The notes under the pieces: model-generated
What the model was told of the DNA's origin: nothing
The model's input: the letters and a program-made list of their open reading frames with translations, nothing else
The model's database searches: none
Made by a program: the position numbers and the translations under genes
Shown here: in pieces, positions 44,552-54,106 of the stretch
How positions within the stretch are numbered: position 1 is the first letter of the stretch
How the letters are laid out: the number at the start of each line of letters is the position of its first letter
Assembly (NCBI GenBank): GCA_032718475.1
Contig: JAUCBJ010006598.1
Span: 1-64,000, forward strand
Reading direction: 5' to 3'
Length of the DNA stretch: 64,000 nucleotides
Origin: Nemertoderma westbladi
Taxonomy: Eukaryota > Xenacoelomorpha > Nemertodermatida > Nemertodermatidae

Positions 44552-45390
44552 TCATCTTTGTATGTAACAACACGAGGGCGGTAGGAATAGAACTCGCCCA
44601 AGACGGAACCGCATCGGCATTCATCAATGCCCTAGAGAGATTCAGAGACCGCAAAGGTGGGACGATCACAGTGATCTACTCCGACAATGGAACCAACTTT
44701 GTGGGGGCGGAGAACGAGCTGGCGGAGGCCTTGGACACCCTGGAGGGAGAGGAAGTCAGGGCAGCCATGAGGAGACAATAGGTGAAGTGAGAAAGGAGGA
44801 CGCCGTATGCTCCGCATACTTTAGGATGCATCGAGAGACTCATGGGTAGTTCCAAGTGTCTGATGACGAAGTTAATGAACACCCACATGGTGACAGAAGA
44901 TATACTAAGGACGGTGCTAGCTAAGTGTGAGGTTATCATCAATAGCAGACCACTTTATCCAGAAAATGACGACCCAGAATCACTAGATGTGCTAACACCC
45001 AGCCATTTTCTGATGGAAAGGCCGGCGACCATCGACATGCGGGGTGTAGACCCAGATGACATACACTCCCGACAGAGTTGGAAAGTCGCTAAGGCGATAA
45101 GCGCAGAGTACTGGAGGAGGTGGGTCGAGGAATACCTACCCACATTACATAGGAGAAGCAAGTGGAGAAGTACCACTAGAGAGTTAAAGACAGGTGATTT
45201 GGTGATCGTCACGGATGACACAATCATCAACAATCAGTGGAGGCTAGCAAGAGTAGTAGACACTTACTCCGACGAGGACGGAAGAGTCTGATCGGTGGAA
45301 GTGCGGATAGGGGGTAAGATAGGAGCGAAAGACAGGAAAACCTACAGGAGGGCTGTAGGTAAATGTTGCCTGCTAGAAGGGGCACCATAG
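44552..45390 (+). pseudogene. BEL/Pao integrase remnant, plus copy
   Basis: Coding starts abruptly inside the integrase core (IFVCNNTRAVGIEL), so the first catalytic Asp is missing. IYSDNGTNF and GCIERLMGS carry the other two acidic residues. Breaks: an inserted TAG and a TGG to TGA change near 44778-44792, and a stop at 45290 in the C-terminal domain (GRV then TGA). The tail to 45390 still matches the minus copy. It is followed, as in that copy, by a ~50-bp conserved stretch (GATGGGGGTGGGATTGAGGG) and the tandem array. Confidence 0.9.
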
Positions 45391-45969
45391 AGTTTAGTCA
45401 TCCAAGTTTTGGACTGATGGGGGTGGGATTGAGGGTGAGACGCCCTTCCCACACAAAATATAAAAATAAATAAAATTATAAAATTATAAAATTATAGAAA
45501 GAGAGTAAGAGAAAGGAAAGTAATAGTAGATAGTAGATAGTACGTAGTAGTAAGTAAGTAGGCAGATAAGAGTCAGTAAGAGTTAGTTAGAGTGTTAGTA
45601 AGAGTTGGAGTGTTAGTAGGAGTAGTAAGAGGGTACGTAGTACCTTTAGTGGAGTTAGTTAGTAGTAAGATGGTACGTAGTACCGTTAGAGGAGTTAGTA
45701 GTAAGAGGGTACATAGTACCGTTAGTGGAGTTAGTTAGTAGTAAGAGGGTACGTAGTACCGTTAGAGGAGTTAGTAGTAAGAGGGTATGTAGTACCGTTA
45801 GTGGAGTTACTTAGTAGTAAAAGGGTACATAGTACCGTTAGAGGAGTTAGTTAGTAGTAAGAGGGTACATAGTACCGTTAGAGGAGTTAGTTAGTAGTAA
45901 GAGGGTACGTAGTACCGTTAGAGGAGTTAGTTAGTAGTAAGAAGGTACGTGTAGTACTGTTAGTAAGAG
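45391..45969 (+). repeat. Post-pol tandem array, plus copy (GTACGTAGTACCGTTAG)
   Basis: Units of about 36-40 bp with AAGAGGGTACGTAGTACCGT and TAGAGGAGTTAGTTAGTAGT repeat about nine times at 45600-45965. This is the reverse complement of the type of array at 34375-34860. The first part, 45391-45590, is a spacer also shared with the minus copy. Confidence 0.85.
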
Positions 45970-46544
45970 TTAGTAAGAGTTAGTAGGAGTTAGTTAGAGT
46001 GTTAGTAAGAGTTAGTAGAGTTAGTGAGTTAGTAGGGTTAGTAGTAAGAAGTGAGAGGGGGGCACATGGGTACAGCAGGACAGACAGTGTAGGCCGCACG
46101 AGACATACTACTGTACTGCACAGCCCGTAGAGTAGGTCAGAATGTTTGATACAGGGCCAGGAGGTTACCTGGTACAGACTGGCACAGTAAGGAGTAGCTA
46201 GTCCATCCTGTATACAAACCATAGGGGTTATTAAAATAAATAATCCATTATAAGTATTAATAGCACAGTTATAGAATTAAAAATTAATATTAAAATCAAA
46301 ATTCGACAAATTATAGCAACAGTAGGTAAAATATTCTAGAAGATAATAAAAGTAACTGACAGATTTAGGGAATTTAGGAAATTTAGTACTTTAGGGGTAA
46401 AATAGGCAAATATAACACATAACCTAGCATTCTGAGAGAGATAGGCCATTATCGGACCACACAGACCATCCTAACTACATCACTCACCTATATTGAGCCT
46501 TGGCAAGGCACCACCTTATAGGTGAGCGATCGGGAGCGTTCGAA
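45970..46544 (+). other. Leader before ORF3, no gene seen
   Basis: It contains a GTTAG-rich end of the array, then unique sequence. In the ORF3 frame a TGA at 46494-46496 and a non-ATG opening at 46497 place the first ATG at 46545. A CTCACCTATATTGAGCC stretch just upstream could hold a splice signal, but this cannot be decided. Confidence 0.45.
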
Positions 46545-47294
46545 ATGGCGGAGAGACTTGTCAGAAAGAGAAAGGCGGAAATGGGTGGAAAGGAGATACT
46601 AGTAGATTTCACCGAGAGGCATCCGGAGGAGAAGACGAGGGGATACTACGAGCGGTTAGAGAAGGGTCACAAGGCGCGAGCGCTGCAGGACCATTTCAGG
46701 GAGGTGCACGAGAGGCGGCTGGTCGGGACCTACGGGACGCCGTCGCTAGACAACGCGATCCTCGAGCATTTCCACTACGTGGTGAAGGGAGACGAGGCGA
46801 AGTTCGGGATACCGAAGTATCCGAGGGAACCACCGAGAAAGGACTGGAAGAGGTTCGTAGAGTCCGTCAGCAGGGGAGGATACATGGTCCTAGATGACGA
46901 AGGGACCGTGGAAGACGACGAGGGTTCGAGGAGAGTGTCGGCGGGGTCGGCCAGAACCATACTTCTACATTTGGCTGCGCCAAATGGGGACATATTCCTG
47001 TTCGATCTGGGAACGTATGGGAAGAAGAACGGGCCGAAGTTGAACCGGTTGCCAAGGGCGGTGCAGAACGTAGTAAGGGAGAAGTCGACGATGAAGGTGG
47101 GATCGGCGATCCGCGACGATGCGGAGAGGATCATCGGTCCGGAGACCCCCAACCTCCTGGACATGCAAACGGTCTACATGGCTATGACAGGGCCAGTCCG
47201 GGTTGGGACTAGTAGAGAACACAGGACATTGTGGAGCGGTGGCGATGGGCCAGCTAATGGGGCTCGTCTGCCACAAGCCGATGGACTGGGGTAA
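46545..47294 (+). CDS. ORF3 part 1: DEDD 3'-5' exonuclease-like domain
   Basis: From the first ATG (46545) the frame gives about 249 residues to a stop at 47294; the part after about 47200 is probably out of frame. A basic, helical N-terminus precedes RGGYMVLDDEGTVED (46875-46912), where DDE can serve as exonuclease motif I (DxE). TILLHLAAPNGDIFLFDLGT fits the two following beta strands of RNase D/WRN-type exonucleases. TMKVGSAIRDDAERI fits motif II (KVGxxIxxD), and LLDMQTVYMA fits the next strand. It is located after integrase and before the polypurine tract, the env position, yet shows no signal peptide or membrane segment. The call rests on motif order only; activity is unproven, and motif III would lie in part 2. 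Confidence 0.5.
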   Translation: MAERLVRKRKAEMGGKEILVDFTERHPEEKTRGYYERLEKGHKARALQDHFREVHERRLVGTYGTPSLDNAILEHFHYVVKGDEAKFGIPKYPREPPRKDWKRFVESVSRGGYMVLDDEGTVEDDEGSRRVSAGSARTILLHLAAPNGDIFLFDLGTYGKKNGPKLNRLPRAVQNVVREKSTMKVGSAIRDDAERIIGPETPNLLDMQTVYMAMTGPVRVGTSREHRTLWSGGDGPANGARLPQADGLG

Positions 47295-48930
47295 ATTCAG
47301 GGAGGAGTACGGAGCGGAGTTGGCGAACTCGCTGAAGTGGGGAGCGAGGCCAGGGAAACAGGAGGTGTATCAATTCCGGAGAGGAGCGATAAAGATATAT
47401 CAGAAGCGATATATCCTGCAGGAGGATTGGATAATGATAGGTTTACTAAACCTATTCATGGCCGTGGTTATCGGAAGAGAGCCAACGGCGTTTCTGCTAT
47501 CGGGATCACCCCTGAACTACAGAAGAGCCTTCAAAGTGGCCTTCGAGGGTCTGGCAGACCACCCGGGGCTGAAGGGCGAGTCGGTATACTACAACTGCCG
47601 ATATCTAGTAGACAGGGAGGTGGATACACCATATCAGAGGTGGGAGAAGCTGGAGGCGGATAGACAAGAGGAGAAGCGATTGGAAGAAATCGCTAGACGA
47701 GAAAGGAGGGAGGCAGACGAAAGAGAGGCGGAAGCTAGAGGAGAGGGCTACGGGTTCGAGGCCCAGGCCTTGGACGATTTACAGTGGGCATCAGGGAGCT
47801 CGGGCGAGTCTCTGGGGCGAGAGTTGGGGTGGACGGAAGGATCGCCGAAACAGTCGACATCGGGATTGCAGGCGACGCCCATGCCAGCGGGCGCCGAGGG
47901 CGATTTCGCGAAGAGAAGGCCAGGGGAACTGGAAGGATGGAAAGTCATGGGCGAGAGCCAAGGTGGGAAGGGACACAGTGGGTCTACCGGGATACCGGGT
48001 TTGGAGCCACTCCCAGCGGAGGACGAGGATGACGACGAGTTCGGGGAGATGCCACCCATCGAGAGAATCGGCCACTCAGACACGGACTGGGTTGGCGGGA
48101 GAGTGGTGACGGCCAGCGGGGCGAGGGCCTTCTGGGATAAACCCGGCAAGCGGGCCTGGGTGCATGAGGACCCGGCGATGGATTTCGCGGGGAGCACCAT
48201 CAGGTTGGGCGAGCAACCGGGAACGGCACCACGGGTAGTATTCGGAGAGACGATGCCCAGGCGAGACGAGGACATAGATATGGACAGAGACGTTAACGTC
48301 CAGAAGTTTGCTTACCAGCGGCTCCATAGACCGAGGAGATCGCTTGGGGCGAAGGACGACTTGGGGCGGGACGCGTTGGTACTCGGCTGCGATTACTGCG
48401 GGAGGCTTACTCACCAGGAAAGGAGCTGCTTGTATCGATTCCAGAAGGGGACGAGCTGCCTCTACTGCCGCGAGTCGAGTCATAGGATGGGGGCGTGTCC
48501 ACGGTTGCACAACCGGTGTTCTAAGTGCAACTTCCGGGGGCACTACGGACGCCAGTGCGACTGGATGGACGACGAGGAGAAGTTTAAGATCTTCGAGGAG
48601 TGGGCCGATGTCGGCGTCATGACGCGGCAGCGGATGAAGGCCCAGGAATTCCGGTGGGGTTTCTTTAATATTAACCAGGAGGCCCACCTGGAAATCATCA
48701 AACGGAGGCTTCCGTTTACTTATCAAGAAGTATCAACGGCGGCATCGTATGCGGGAGTGATGAATACACAGAGGTATTTAGACAGATGGGCGCCAGAGAA
48801 CCGGGGAGAGTTCAGAGATTTCCTGGCGGAGCATGTGCCGCGGGCCATGAAGGTGATCCTATGGGACGCACTAGGGGGAAGCAGCAGGGGCATTCGGAGG
48901 GGCCACCTGCGAAGCGATACCGGGAGCTAA
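47188..48930 (+). CDS. ORF3 part 2: exonuclease C-part, coiled coil, three CCHC zinc knuckles
   Basis: This frame is +1 relative to part 1 and overlaps it at 47188-47294. It opens with LVENTGHCGAVAMGQLMGLV and SLKWGARPGKQEVYQ, reminiscent of the SxWxxRPLxxxQxxYA segment of RNase D-type exonucleases, though the expected motif III Asp is not obvious. Next come FKVAFEGLADHPGL (also in the remnant at 33985-34205), a charged coiled coil (WEKLEADRQEEKRLEEIAR) and an acidic/glycine-rich linker. Then three perfect Cx2Cx4Hx4C knuckles lie at 48388-48429, 48457-48498 and 48517-48558. Zinc knuckles usually belong to gag; here they follow pol. It ends at TAA 48928-48930, but coding continues in part 3. 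Confidence 0.65.
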   Translation, partial: QGQSGLGLVENTGHCGAVAMGQLMGLVCHKPMDWGKFREEYGAELANSLKWGARPGKQEVYQFRRGAIKIYQKRYILQEDWIMIGLLNLFMAVVIGREPTAFLLSGSPLNYRRAFKVAFEGLADHPGLKGESVYYNCRYLVDREVDTPYQRWEKLEADRQEEKRLEEIARRERREADEREAEARGEGYGFEAQALDDLQWASGSSGESLGRELGWTEGSPKQSTSGLQATPMPAGAEGDFAKRRPGELEGWKVMGESQGGKGHSGSTGIPGLEPLPAEDEDDDEFGEMPPIERIGHSDTDWVGGRVVTASGARAFWDKPGKRAWVHEDPAMDFAGSTIRLGEQPGTAPRVVFGETMPRRDEDIDMDRDVNVQKFAYQRLHRPRRSLGAKDDLGRDALVLGCDYCGRLTHQERSCLYRFQKGTSCLYCRESSHRMGACPRLHNRCSKCNFRGHYGRQCDWMDDEEKFKIFEEWADVGVMTRQRMKAQEFRWGFFNINQEAHLEIIKRRLPFTYQEVSTAASYAGVMNTQRYLDRWAPENRGEFRDFLAEHVPRAMKVILWDALGGSSRGIRRGHLRSDTGS

Positions 48931-49106
48931 TAACACCAGCGCCCAAGGAATCGACGACGGGAATCAGTAGGGAAGTAACGGCAAGGATGAGGAACCTTAA
49001 GGAGGAGAAGAGCAAGGGAGCGGCGACAACCAGGAAGCGACCGAGACAGGACGACGACAGAGGGAAGGAACTGAGATGGTTCCCAAAGACAGGAGGAGCG
49101 AACTAG
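48786..49106 (+). CDS. ORF3 part 3: basic C-terminal tail
   Basis: The frame 48786-49106 overlaps the end of part 2. From about 48880 it reads a Lys/Arg-rich tail (RMRNLKEEKSKG, TTRKRPRQDDDRGKELRW) that looks like a nucleic-acid-binding or nuclear-localisation end. The shift from part 2 probably falls at TAGGGGGAAGCAGCAGGGG near 48869-48888. Whether the two shifts in ORF3 are decay or programmed is unknown. Confidence 0.4.
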   Translation: MGAREPGRVQRFPGGACAAGHEGDPMGRTRGKQQGHSEGPPAKRYRELITPAPKESTTGISREVTARMRNLKEEKSKGAATTRKRPRQDDDRGKELRWFPKTGGAN

Positions 49107-49834
49107 AACTTGGAGGGGGAGATGTGGGGATGCCTGGGAGGCACCACATGCGAAGTAATACGAACTTCTAAGTGCAAATTTAATAAAAGTGCAATTAGTA
49201 TGTACGTATGTAGTAATCAATAGAATATAATCATATAATCAATATCCAATATAATCAAAGTAAGTAGTATAGTCATGTAACCTTTTTCCAACTAGCTACT
49301 GGGACTGGGGACCAATCGACTATAACAGGAGGACGGGAGACTAGACGTGGCACTACACACTTCACACTTCTTAAGTGCGACGGCACGGAAGGGGAGGGTG
49401 AGGCTCGTCAGGAGTGAATGGGGTAAAGTGAGTAAGGGTTGAGTATAGAACGCAGGGGAGATAGTGAGAGGTGGTGTTGAGGCGTGTGGAGAGAGTACGG
49501 GTGCGATTCAAATGTGGGGGGGGGGGGGGAGGAGTAAGAGGCAGAGTGAGGGACAAAGAGGTCCGAAAGTGGAGTGGAGTTAGAGTGAAACTAGAGAAGT
49601 TAGAGTCAGTGCAGGGTAGAGTGGAGATATAAAATTGTGTGAGATGAGTCCACAATTGTCTCGAACCGAGACGCCAGATGTCTTGGTGCAACATAGGTTG
49701 GGGTTGCACCAAGAGGGGGTAGTAACATCATACCCAGAGGGAGCGGCCTGGAAAGCCGACTCCAAGTAAAAGAACTCCACCCCACACCCGATAGTAGATC
49801 GGGTTCCAGCGGAATTGAAGCGCACTCATGGGTG
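49107..49834 (+). other. 3' untranslated region of the plus BEL copy
   Basis: It matches 33328-33984 in reverse complement. No open frame is conserved between the two. A 12-base G run lies at about 49517-49528. Confidence 0.7.
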
Positions 49835-49872
49835 ATGCTATCTTCTCACCGGGAAGATAGCATGGGGGGGAG
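49835..49872 (+). promoter_or_regulatory. Hairpin and polypurine tract before the 3' LTR
   Basis: ATGCTATCTTC (49835-49845) and GAAGATAGCAT (49853-49863) form an 11-bp stem. GGGGGGGAG (49864-49872) then abuts the LTR start TGTGAG. The same signals lie before the minus-strand LTR at 33291-33327. Confidence 0.85.
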
Positions 49873-50464
49873 TGTGAGCGGATTCAATTCCGCCTCATTA
49901 CCCCCATAAAGTTGGGAAGTGGCGCCTTTTTCAGCAATATTGGAGATACGAGATTGATAACAACCAATCTCGTATCACACCCAATAACGGGGATAACACA
50001 AACCCCAAAAGCCACACAAAGGGAGGTTAGAGGTCAAACCACCTCGAGAGGGCAAATCACCAACAGGGGGGGGGGGGGGGCACTCCCACAGAGGTGAGAG
50101 GCGTGGAGTAGGTTATAAGCCAATAGGAGCGGGGGAAAGCATCCACTGGACAAAGGCCACGGTAATGTAGGAATGATTAGATATATTGTCAATGCATTCA
50201 GGTGTCAGTTCAGTTATTCCAGTTATTAGTTTGAGTGCAGACCGGTGACATCTTACACCGTCACCGTCATTACATATTATATATCCTACCTACCGGTATA
50301 CTGCTATTGTCGATTCAATCTATCAACTGTGCTATTATTCATTTATTCATTTATCAATTACCAGCGAATATCAAAGCGATAACAACAAACTGCCATTTCA
50401 TTTTCAATACCACATGGTGACGCATAGTCGAACAAACCGGTCGGGATCCCTTGATCCCGTCACA
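49873..50464 (+). mobile_element. Right outer LTR (3' LTR) of the composite
   Basis: 592 bp, TGTGAGCGG to CCCGTCACA, nearly identical to 30047-30646 and immediately followed by the duplicated AAATT (50465-50469). The high similarity of the two outer LTRs suggests a recent insertion relative to the degraded interior. Confidence 0.93.
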
Positions 50465-50668
50465 AAATTGGTCGCCAATAACATATGATTACTCTCAAAA
50501 ATAAAACTGTAACCTGTTCTATTGTGTTTAGTTTTTTGTTTTGGTTAAAATAACGTGCCACTGTAACCTGCTCCTTTCCCTAAATTGAGAATTTAACATT
50601 GAGGCGGGATATTAATTCGCCAAGGCGGGTTTTGCGCCTAGTCCCCCCCCCCCCCCCCCCCCCCCCCA
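50465..50668 (-). mobile_element. Other half of the MITE split by the BEL composite
   Basis: AAATTGGTCGCCAATAACAT and the following bases match in reverse complement the MITE interior at about 6970-7130 (GGCGAATTAATATCCCGCC, GAGCAGGTTACAGTGGCACG). It ends GCGCCTAGT plus a 26-base C run (50643-50668). Confidence 0.85.
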
Positions 50669-52140
50669 CTGTCTCTACTAATGCTAACCTACGAAGAATT
50701 TCAAGTTTGTAAGGCAGTAGGGCCTAAACAAACAGTATGGGTGTACTAAGTACAATGATCTTGGCAGCCTCATCGATTTATACTAAGCCTGTGTAGAAAT
50801 CATCCATTACATAAACCATTTTTCATCATGAACACCAGCTGTTATTGGTGTTATTTTACCATTGCGTCTATGGCACTTTTTGTTTATTTCATTTTTTTTT
50901 AAAAACAAATGACTGTCTTTTTCTGAAAATCGCTTTATACACCCATTCAGACCATGCACTACAGGAGGGTACTAAAAACAACACAATTGACCGGATAGTT
51001 TCGGAGCCTTTCTTGTGACAAGCAAACAAACAGACAGACAGACAAACAGCAACGATCTTCTTACAGTAAGTAAATCTGAAGATTTACAAATAATTTGGTA
51101 TAGGTTTTCTTGTCTGAAGGATAGATTATGGATGGAGCTGCAAGCTACAATTTCTAAATTGATTTGTTATCTGTCCCATTATGTAAACAGTGATATGCCC
51201 AGTAGTGTTTGTCTGTGGAGAATGTAGTAGACTTAGTACTAACTAATATAATAATGTTATCTCGTCCCTATTTTGCTATCTAAATCCTGAGACTATGATA
51301 TTCATTGTGGAGAAACTATTATATAAATGGCATTTGCGTTACTCGGATGAACTCCATTGTATTACCATACCATAGCATTCACAATCATAGAGAACCTATA
51401 AATTGCGTGATTGTAGGTCAAATATTTCGAAACAATCAATTATAAAAATTTCGTGGAGGCCATATTGCACCCAATTTTGGTGCCCGCACGAAAAATTCCT
51501 GTTAGACCTTTGATCTACACATTAGATATATTGTACTGAACACAACATCCAAAAATGCAATATATAATAGGATTTGTATGGTTTTGAGCAACTTTATAAT
51601 TTACTCTATTATGTTTTATTTTTTTATTTTCAAAAATCCTGACATGGGTGCGAGAAAGGTCCTGTATGAAAAAAACCCGTCAGTTTAGAGCCACGGTTTT
51701 TGTTTAATTTGAAAGAGGAATAAATTTGAGGAAAGGTCAAGAAGATTCAAGGGCAAAACTCAAACCCGTTAGAAATGCCGGCGGCTTTTATAATGATGGT
51801 CTAGGCGGATTCCCCCCCAACCCTCCCAGGGTATATAGGGATAATTAGGCTTATTTGATAATTTTGCTATAAATTTATATAGAATCGTATATTAACTAAT
51901 ATTGTATTCCACGTATATTAACTAATATTATATTCTTATATTGCATAGTGACAAATATTAATTTCAGAAATGGATATTGCTGTTTGAACTGAATATGTAT
52001 TCAGAGATGATGATGTAATATATTATTATAATGACACAAAGACAAGGATCTGTAAGTAATAATTGAGTACAGAACGTTCCCATATGGTCGTTTTTTACGT
52101 GTTTTACTCATATGTCCATTAATAATTACACTAAAACAAT
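50669..52140. other. No gene seen
   Basis: AT-rich. A (GACA)n-like run lies near 51022-51045. Near 51450-51495 is an inverted relative of the 29174-29435 duplication (TTGCACCCAATTTTGGTGCC). Nothing coding is supported. Confidence 0.5.
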
Positions 52141-52866
52141 AGTTTATGACAACATTGGACAGCCATTAAATTAAATTAATCTTTTGTGAGTATTTCGTGA
52201 TTTCCTGTGTGATATGGTAATTTCCACCTTGTCATTTTGTTTAAATCTTACATTGAGAACACATCTCGAGGTCGGTGGGTCCGAACCCGCCATACTACTA
52301 CTACTACTACTAGGATCGGCATGCTGCATTGCAGCTGCATTTTTAAAAATACTGTGCCGGCTTGTCGACAAAATTGCGCCGCCACAACTCCCTATCACCC
52401 ATGACATTTGCTACATCATCCGCATCTTCAACGCCAGTGTCCTTTAAGATGCGTCTCAAGAAAGTCAAGGGCTGTCCACCATGCTTATTCACTCCATGAG
52501 GCTAGTTTATGACAACATTGGACAGCCATTAAATTAAATTAATCTTTTGTGAGTATTTCGTGATTTCCTGTGTGATATGGTAAGTTCCACCTTGTCGTTT
52601 TGTTTAAATCTTACATTGAGAACACATCTCGAGGTCGGTGGGTCCGAACCCGCCATACTACTACTACTACTACTAGGATCGGCATGCTGCATTGCAGCTG
52701 CATTTTTAAAAATACTGTGCCGGCTTGTCGACAAAATTGCGCCGCCACAACTCCCTATCACCCATGACATTTGCTAGATCATCCGCATCTTCAACGCCAG
52801 TGTCCTTTAAGATGCGTCTCAAGAAAGTCAAGGGCTGTCCACCATGCTTATTCACTCCATGAGGCT
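52141..52866. repeat. 363-bp tandem duplication covering a LINE 3' end and its flank
   Basis: Unit 1 (52141-52503) and unit 2 (52504-52866) start AGTTTATGACAACATTGGAC and end CACTCCATGAGGCT. Each holds about 160 bp of flank, the (TAC)n tail and the last ~200 bp of the LINE on the minus strand. They differ at a few positions (for example TGCTACATC against TGCTAGATC). Only unit 2 continues into the full LINE. Confidence 0.93.
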
Positions 52867-54072
52867 GCCAAAGTACAAGATTATGCACTGGCTGGTCCTC
52901 ACGGCGAAAGCAATGTCATGCAAAGAGGAGGCGATTTTGTTCTAGTGTCAAGCTTGGCGGAACCAATGAGACACCTCCAATGTTATATAGTGTCTGGTTG
53001 GAGATGTGTGCATTGTACTTGACACAATGAACCCGGCGTAGCATTCTTGTGAATGTGCCATCCAGAGATTTGGTGTCCTCAGCAGTTAGAGCCCAGCATG
53101 GGCTCCCATAGAGGAGTACTGGAACTACTGCTGCTCTAAATAATCGGACCTTAAGTTTCTGATTAATTCTCGGTGACTTCCAAATCTTGGAAAGCTTATT
53201 CAAGGCTGCCCATGCCTTTCCCTTACGTATTCGAAGGTCCTCACCTGACTTCCGGATCCATGATCCCAGGTAACAGAAGTCGTCCACGTGCTCAAGCATA
53301 CCTTCCTTTGAGCTTATGCTCATCCGATCAGAGACTTGCTGAGGACTTTCAAAGTTAACTGTCAAAATTTTGGTCTTTCTGGAGTTAATAAAAAGACCAA
53401 CACTAGAAGCAGCATGTTCTAATGAGCTGAGGAGCCGTTGGGCTCCCTCTAGTGATTCTGAGAGTACTCCTAAGTCATCAGTAAAGTCTAGATCAGTTAG
53501 GTACTTGGCAGGATTTCCTCGACTTCTGGAGCCAGCAGGTGGAGTTATCATCACCCCATCATCATTATGATGATCTAAGGACATGCGTAGAACATAGTCA
53601 ACCACAATTATGAACAAGAATGGTGCAAGTGTGTCTCCCTGGAGGACGCCCCATAACACTTCAAATGGTTCTGTGTCACCGTCAACAGTAGACACAAATG
53701 TTGTCGAACCATCGTATACTGATCTGATTGTTGCAATAATTTCATCAGGAATCCCATATAATGAAAGTATGCTGAACATACGAGAGCGAGAGACTGAATC
53801 AAAGGCCTTGAAGAAGTCAACAAAGATAACAGCCAGGCGCCTGTCTTTCTTTTTTGATAACTCTTCAATTATCCTTCTAAGTGCCAAAATGGGCTCCATG
53901 GTCCCACGACCTTTACGGAACCCATTCTGATTTCCGCGGAGCAGTCTCTCAATGGGATCCCTGATGCGATTTAATAGAATTCTATTGTATAGCTTTGCAG
54001 CAATCGAGATCAATGAGATTCCCCGAAAAGAACCATAGAGTGTTAGGTTGCCCTTCTTGGGAACTGGCACCT
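52664..54072 (-). mobile_element. RTE-like LINE copy 3, 5'-truncated
   Basis: Collinear with copies 1 and 2; the 3' end with (TAG)n is on the left. The shared sequence stops at about 54071 (GGTGCCAGTTCCC on minus), close to where copy 2 is truncated. Beyond it, at about 54107, lies a satellite fold-back element. No target duplication could be found, as expected if later events altered both ends. Confidence 0.88.
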
Positions 54073-54088
54073 TGGGCACTGACATCAT
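52706..54088 (-). pseudogene. Reverse transcriptase fragment of LINE copy 3 (best preserved)
   Basis: One frame of 390 codons (54088-52916) spans RT from VPVPKKGNLTLYG through KAFDSVSR (first Asp) and DFTDDLGV (Asp pair kept, Ala to Thr before it) to the thumb and HVDDFCYLGSWIRKSGED. It stops at a GGA to TGA change in the FAGHCF segment (about 52916). The rest of the tail continues in other frames to 52706. The N-terminal endonuclease domain is absent. Confidence 0.88.
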
Positions 54089-54106
54089 GGCGCATTTCGT
54101 AGGTTA

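Larger units (their letters stand above)
30042..50469 (+). mobile_element. ~20.4-kb composite/nested BEL/Pao insertion bounded by AAATT
   Basis: The outer LTRs 30047-30646 and 49873-50464 have the same orientation and are nearly identical. AAATT lies directly before the first and directly after the second. The DNA outside joins into one MITE, matching the intact copy at 6946-7168 across the break. The internal part is not a simple element. From 30647 to about 44550 all retroelement coding is on the minus strand (gag, LTR, pol, gag, partial LTR, gag), and from 44552 it is on the plus strand (integrase, third ORF). Either nested insertions with deletions or recombination during reverse transcription could explain this. 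Confidence 0.85.

Noticed and set aside
46545-48930. ORF3 as an envelope gene
   Set aside because: No signal peptide, transmembrane segment or cysteine-rich ectodomain is seen; the zinc knuckles and exonuclease-like motifs point to an internal nucleic-acid-binding protein.
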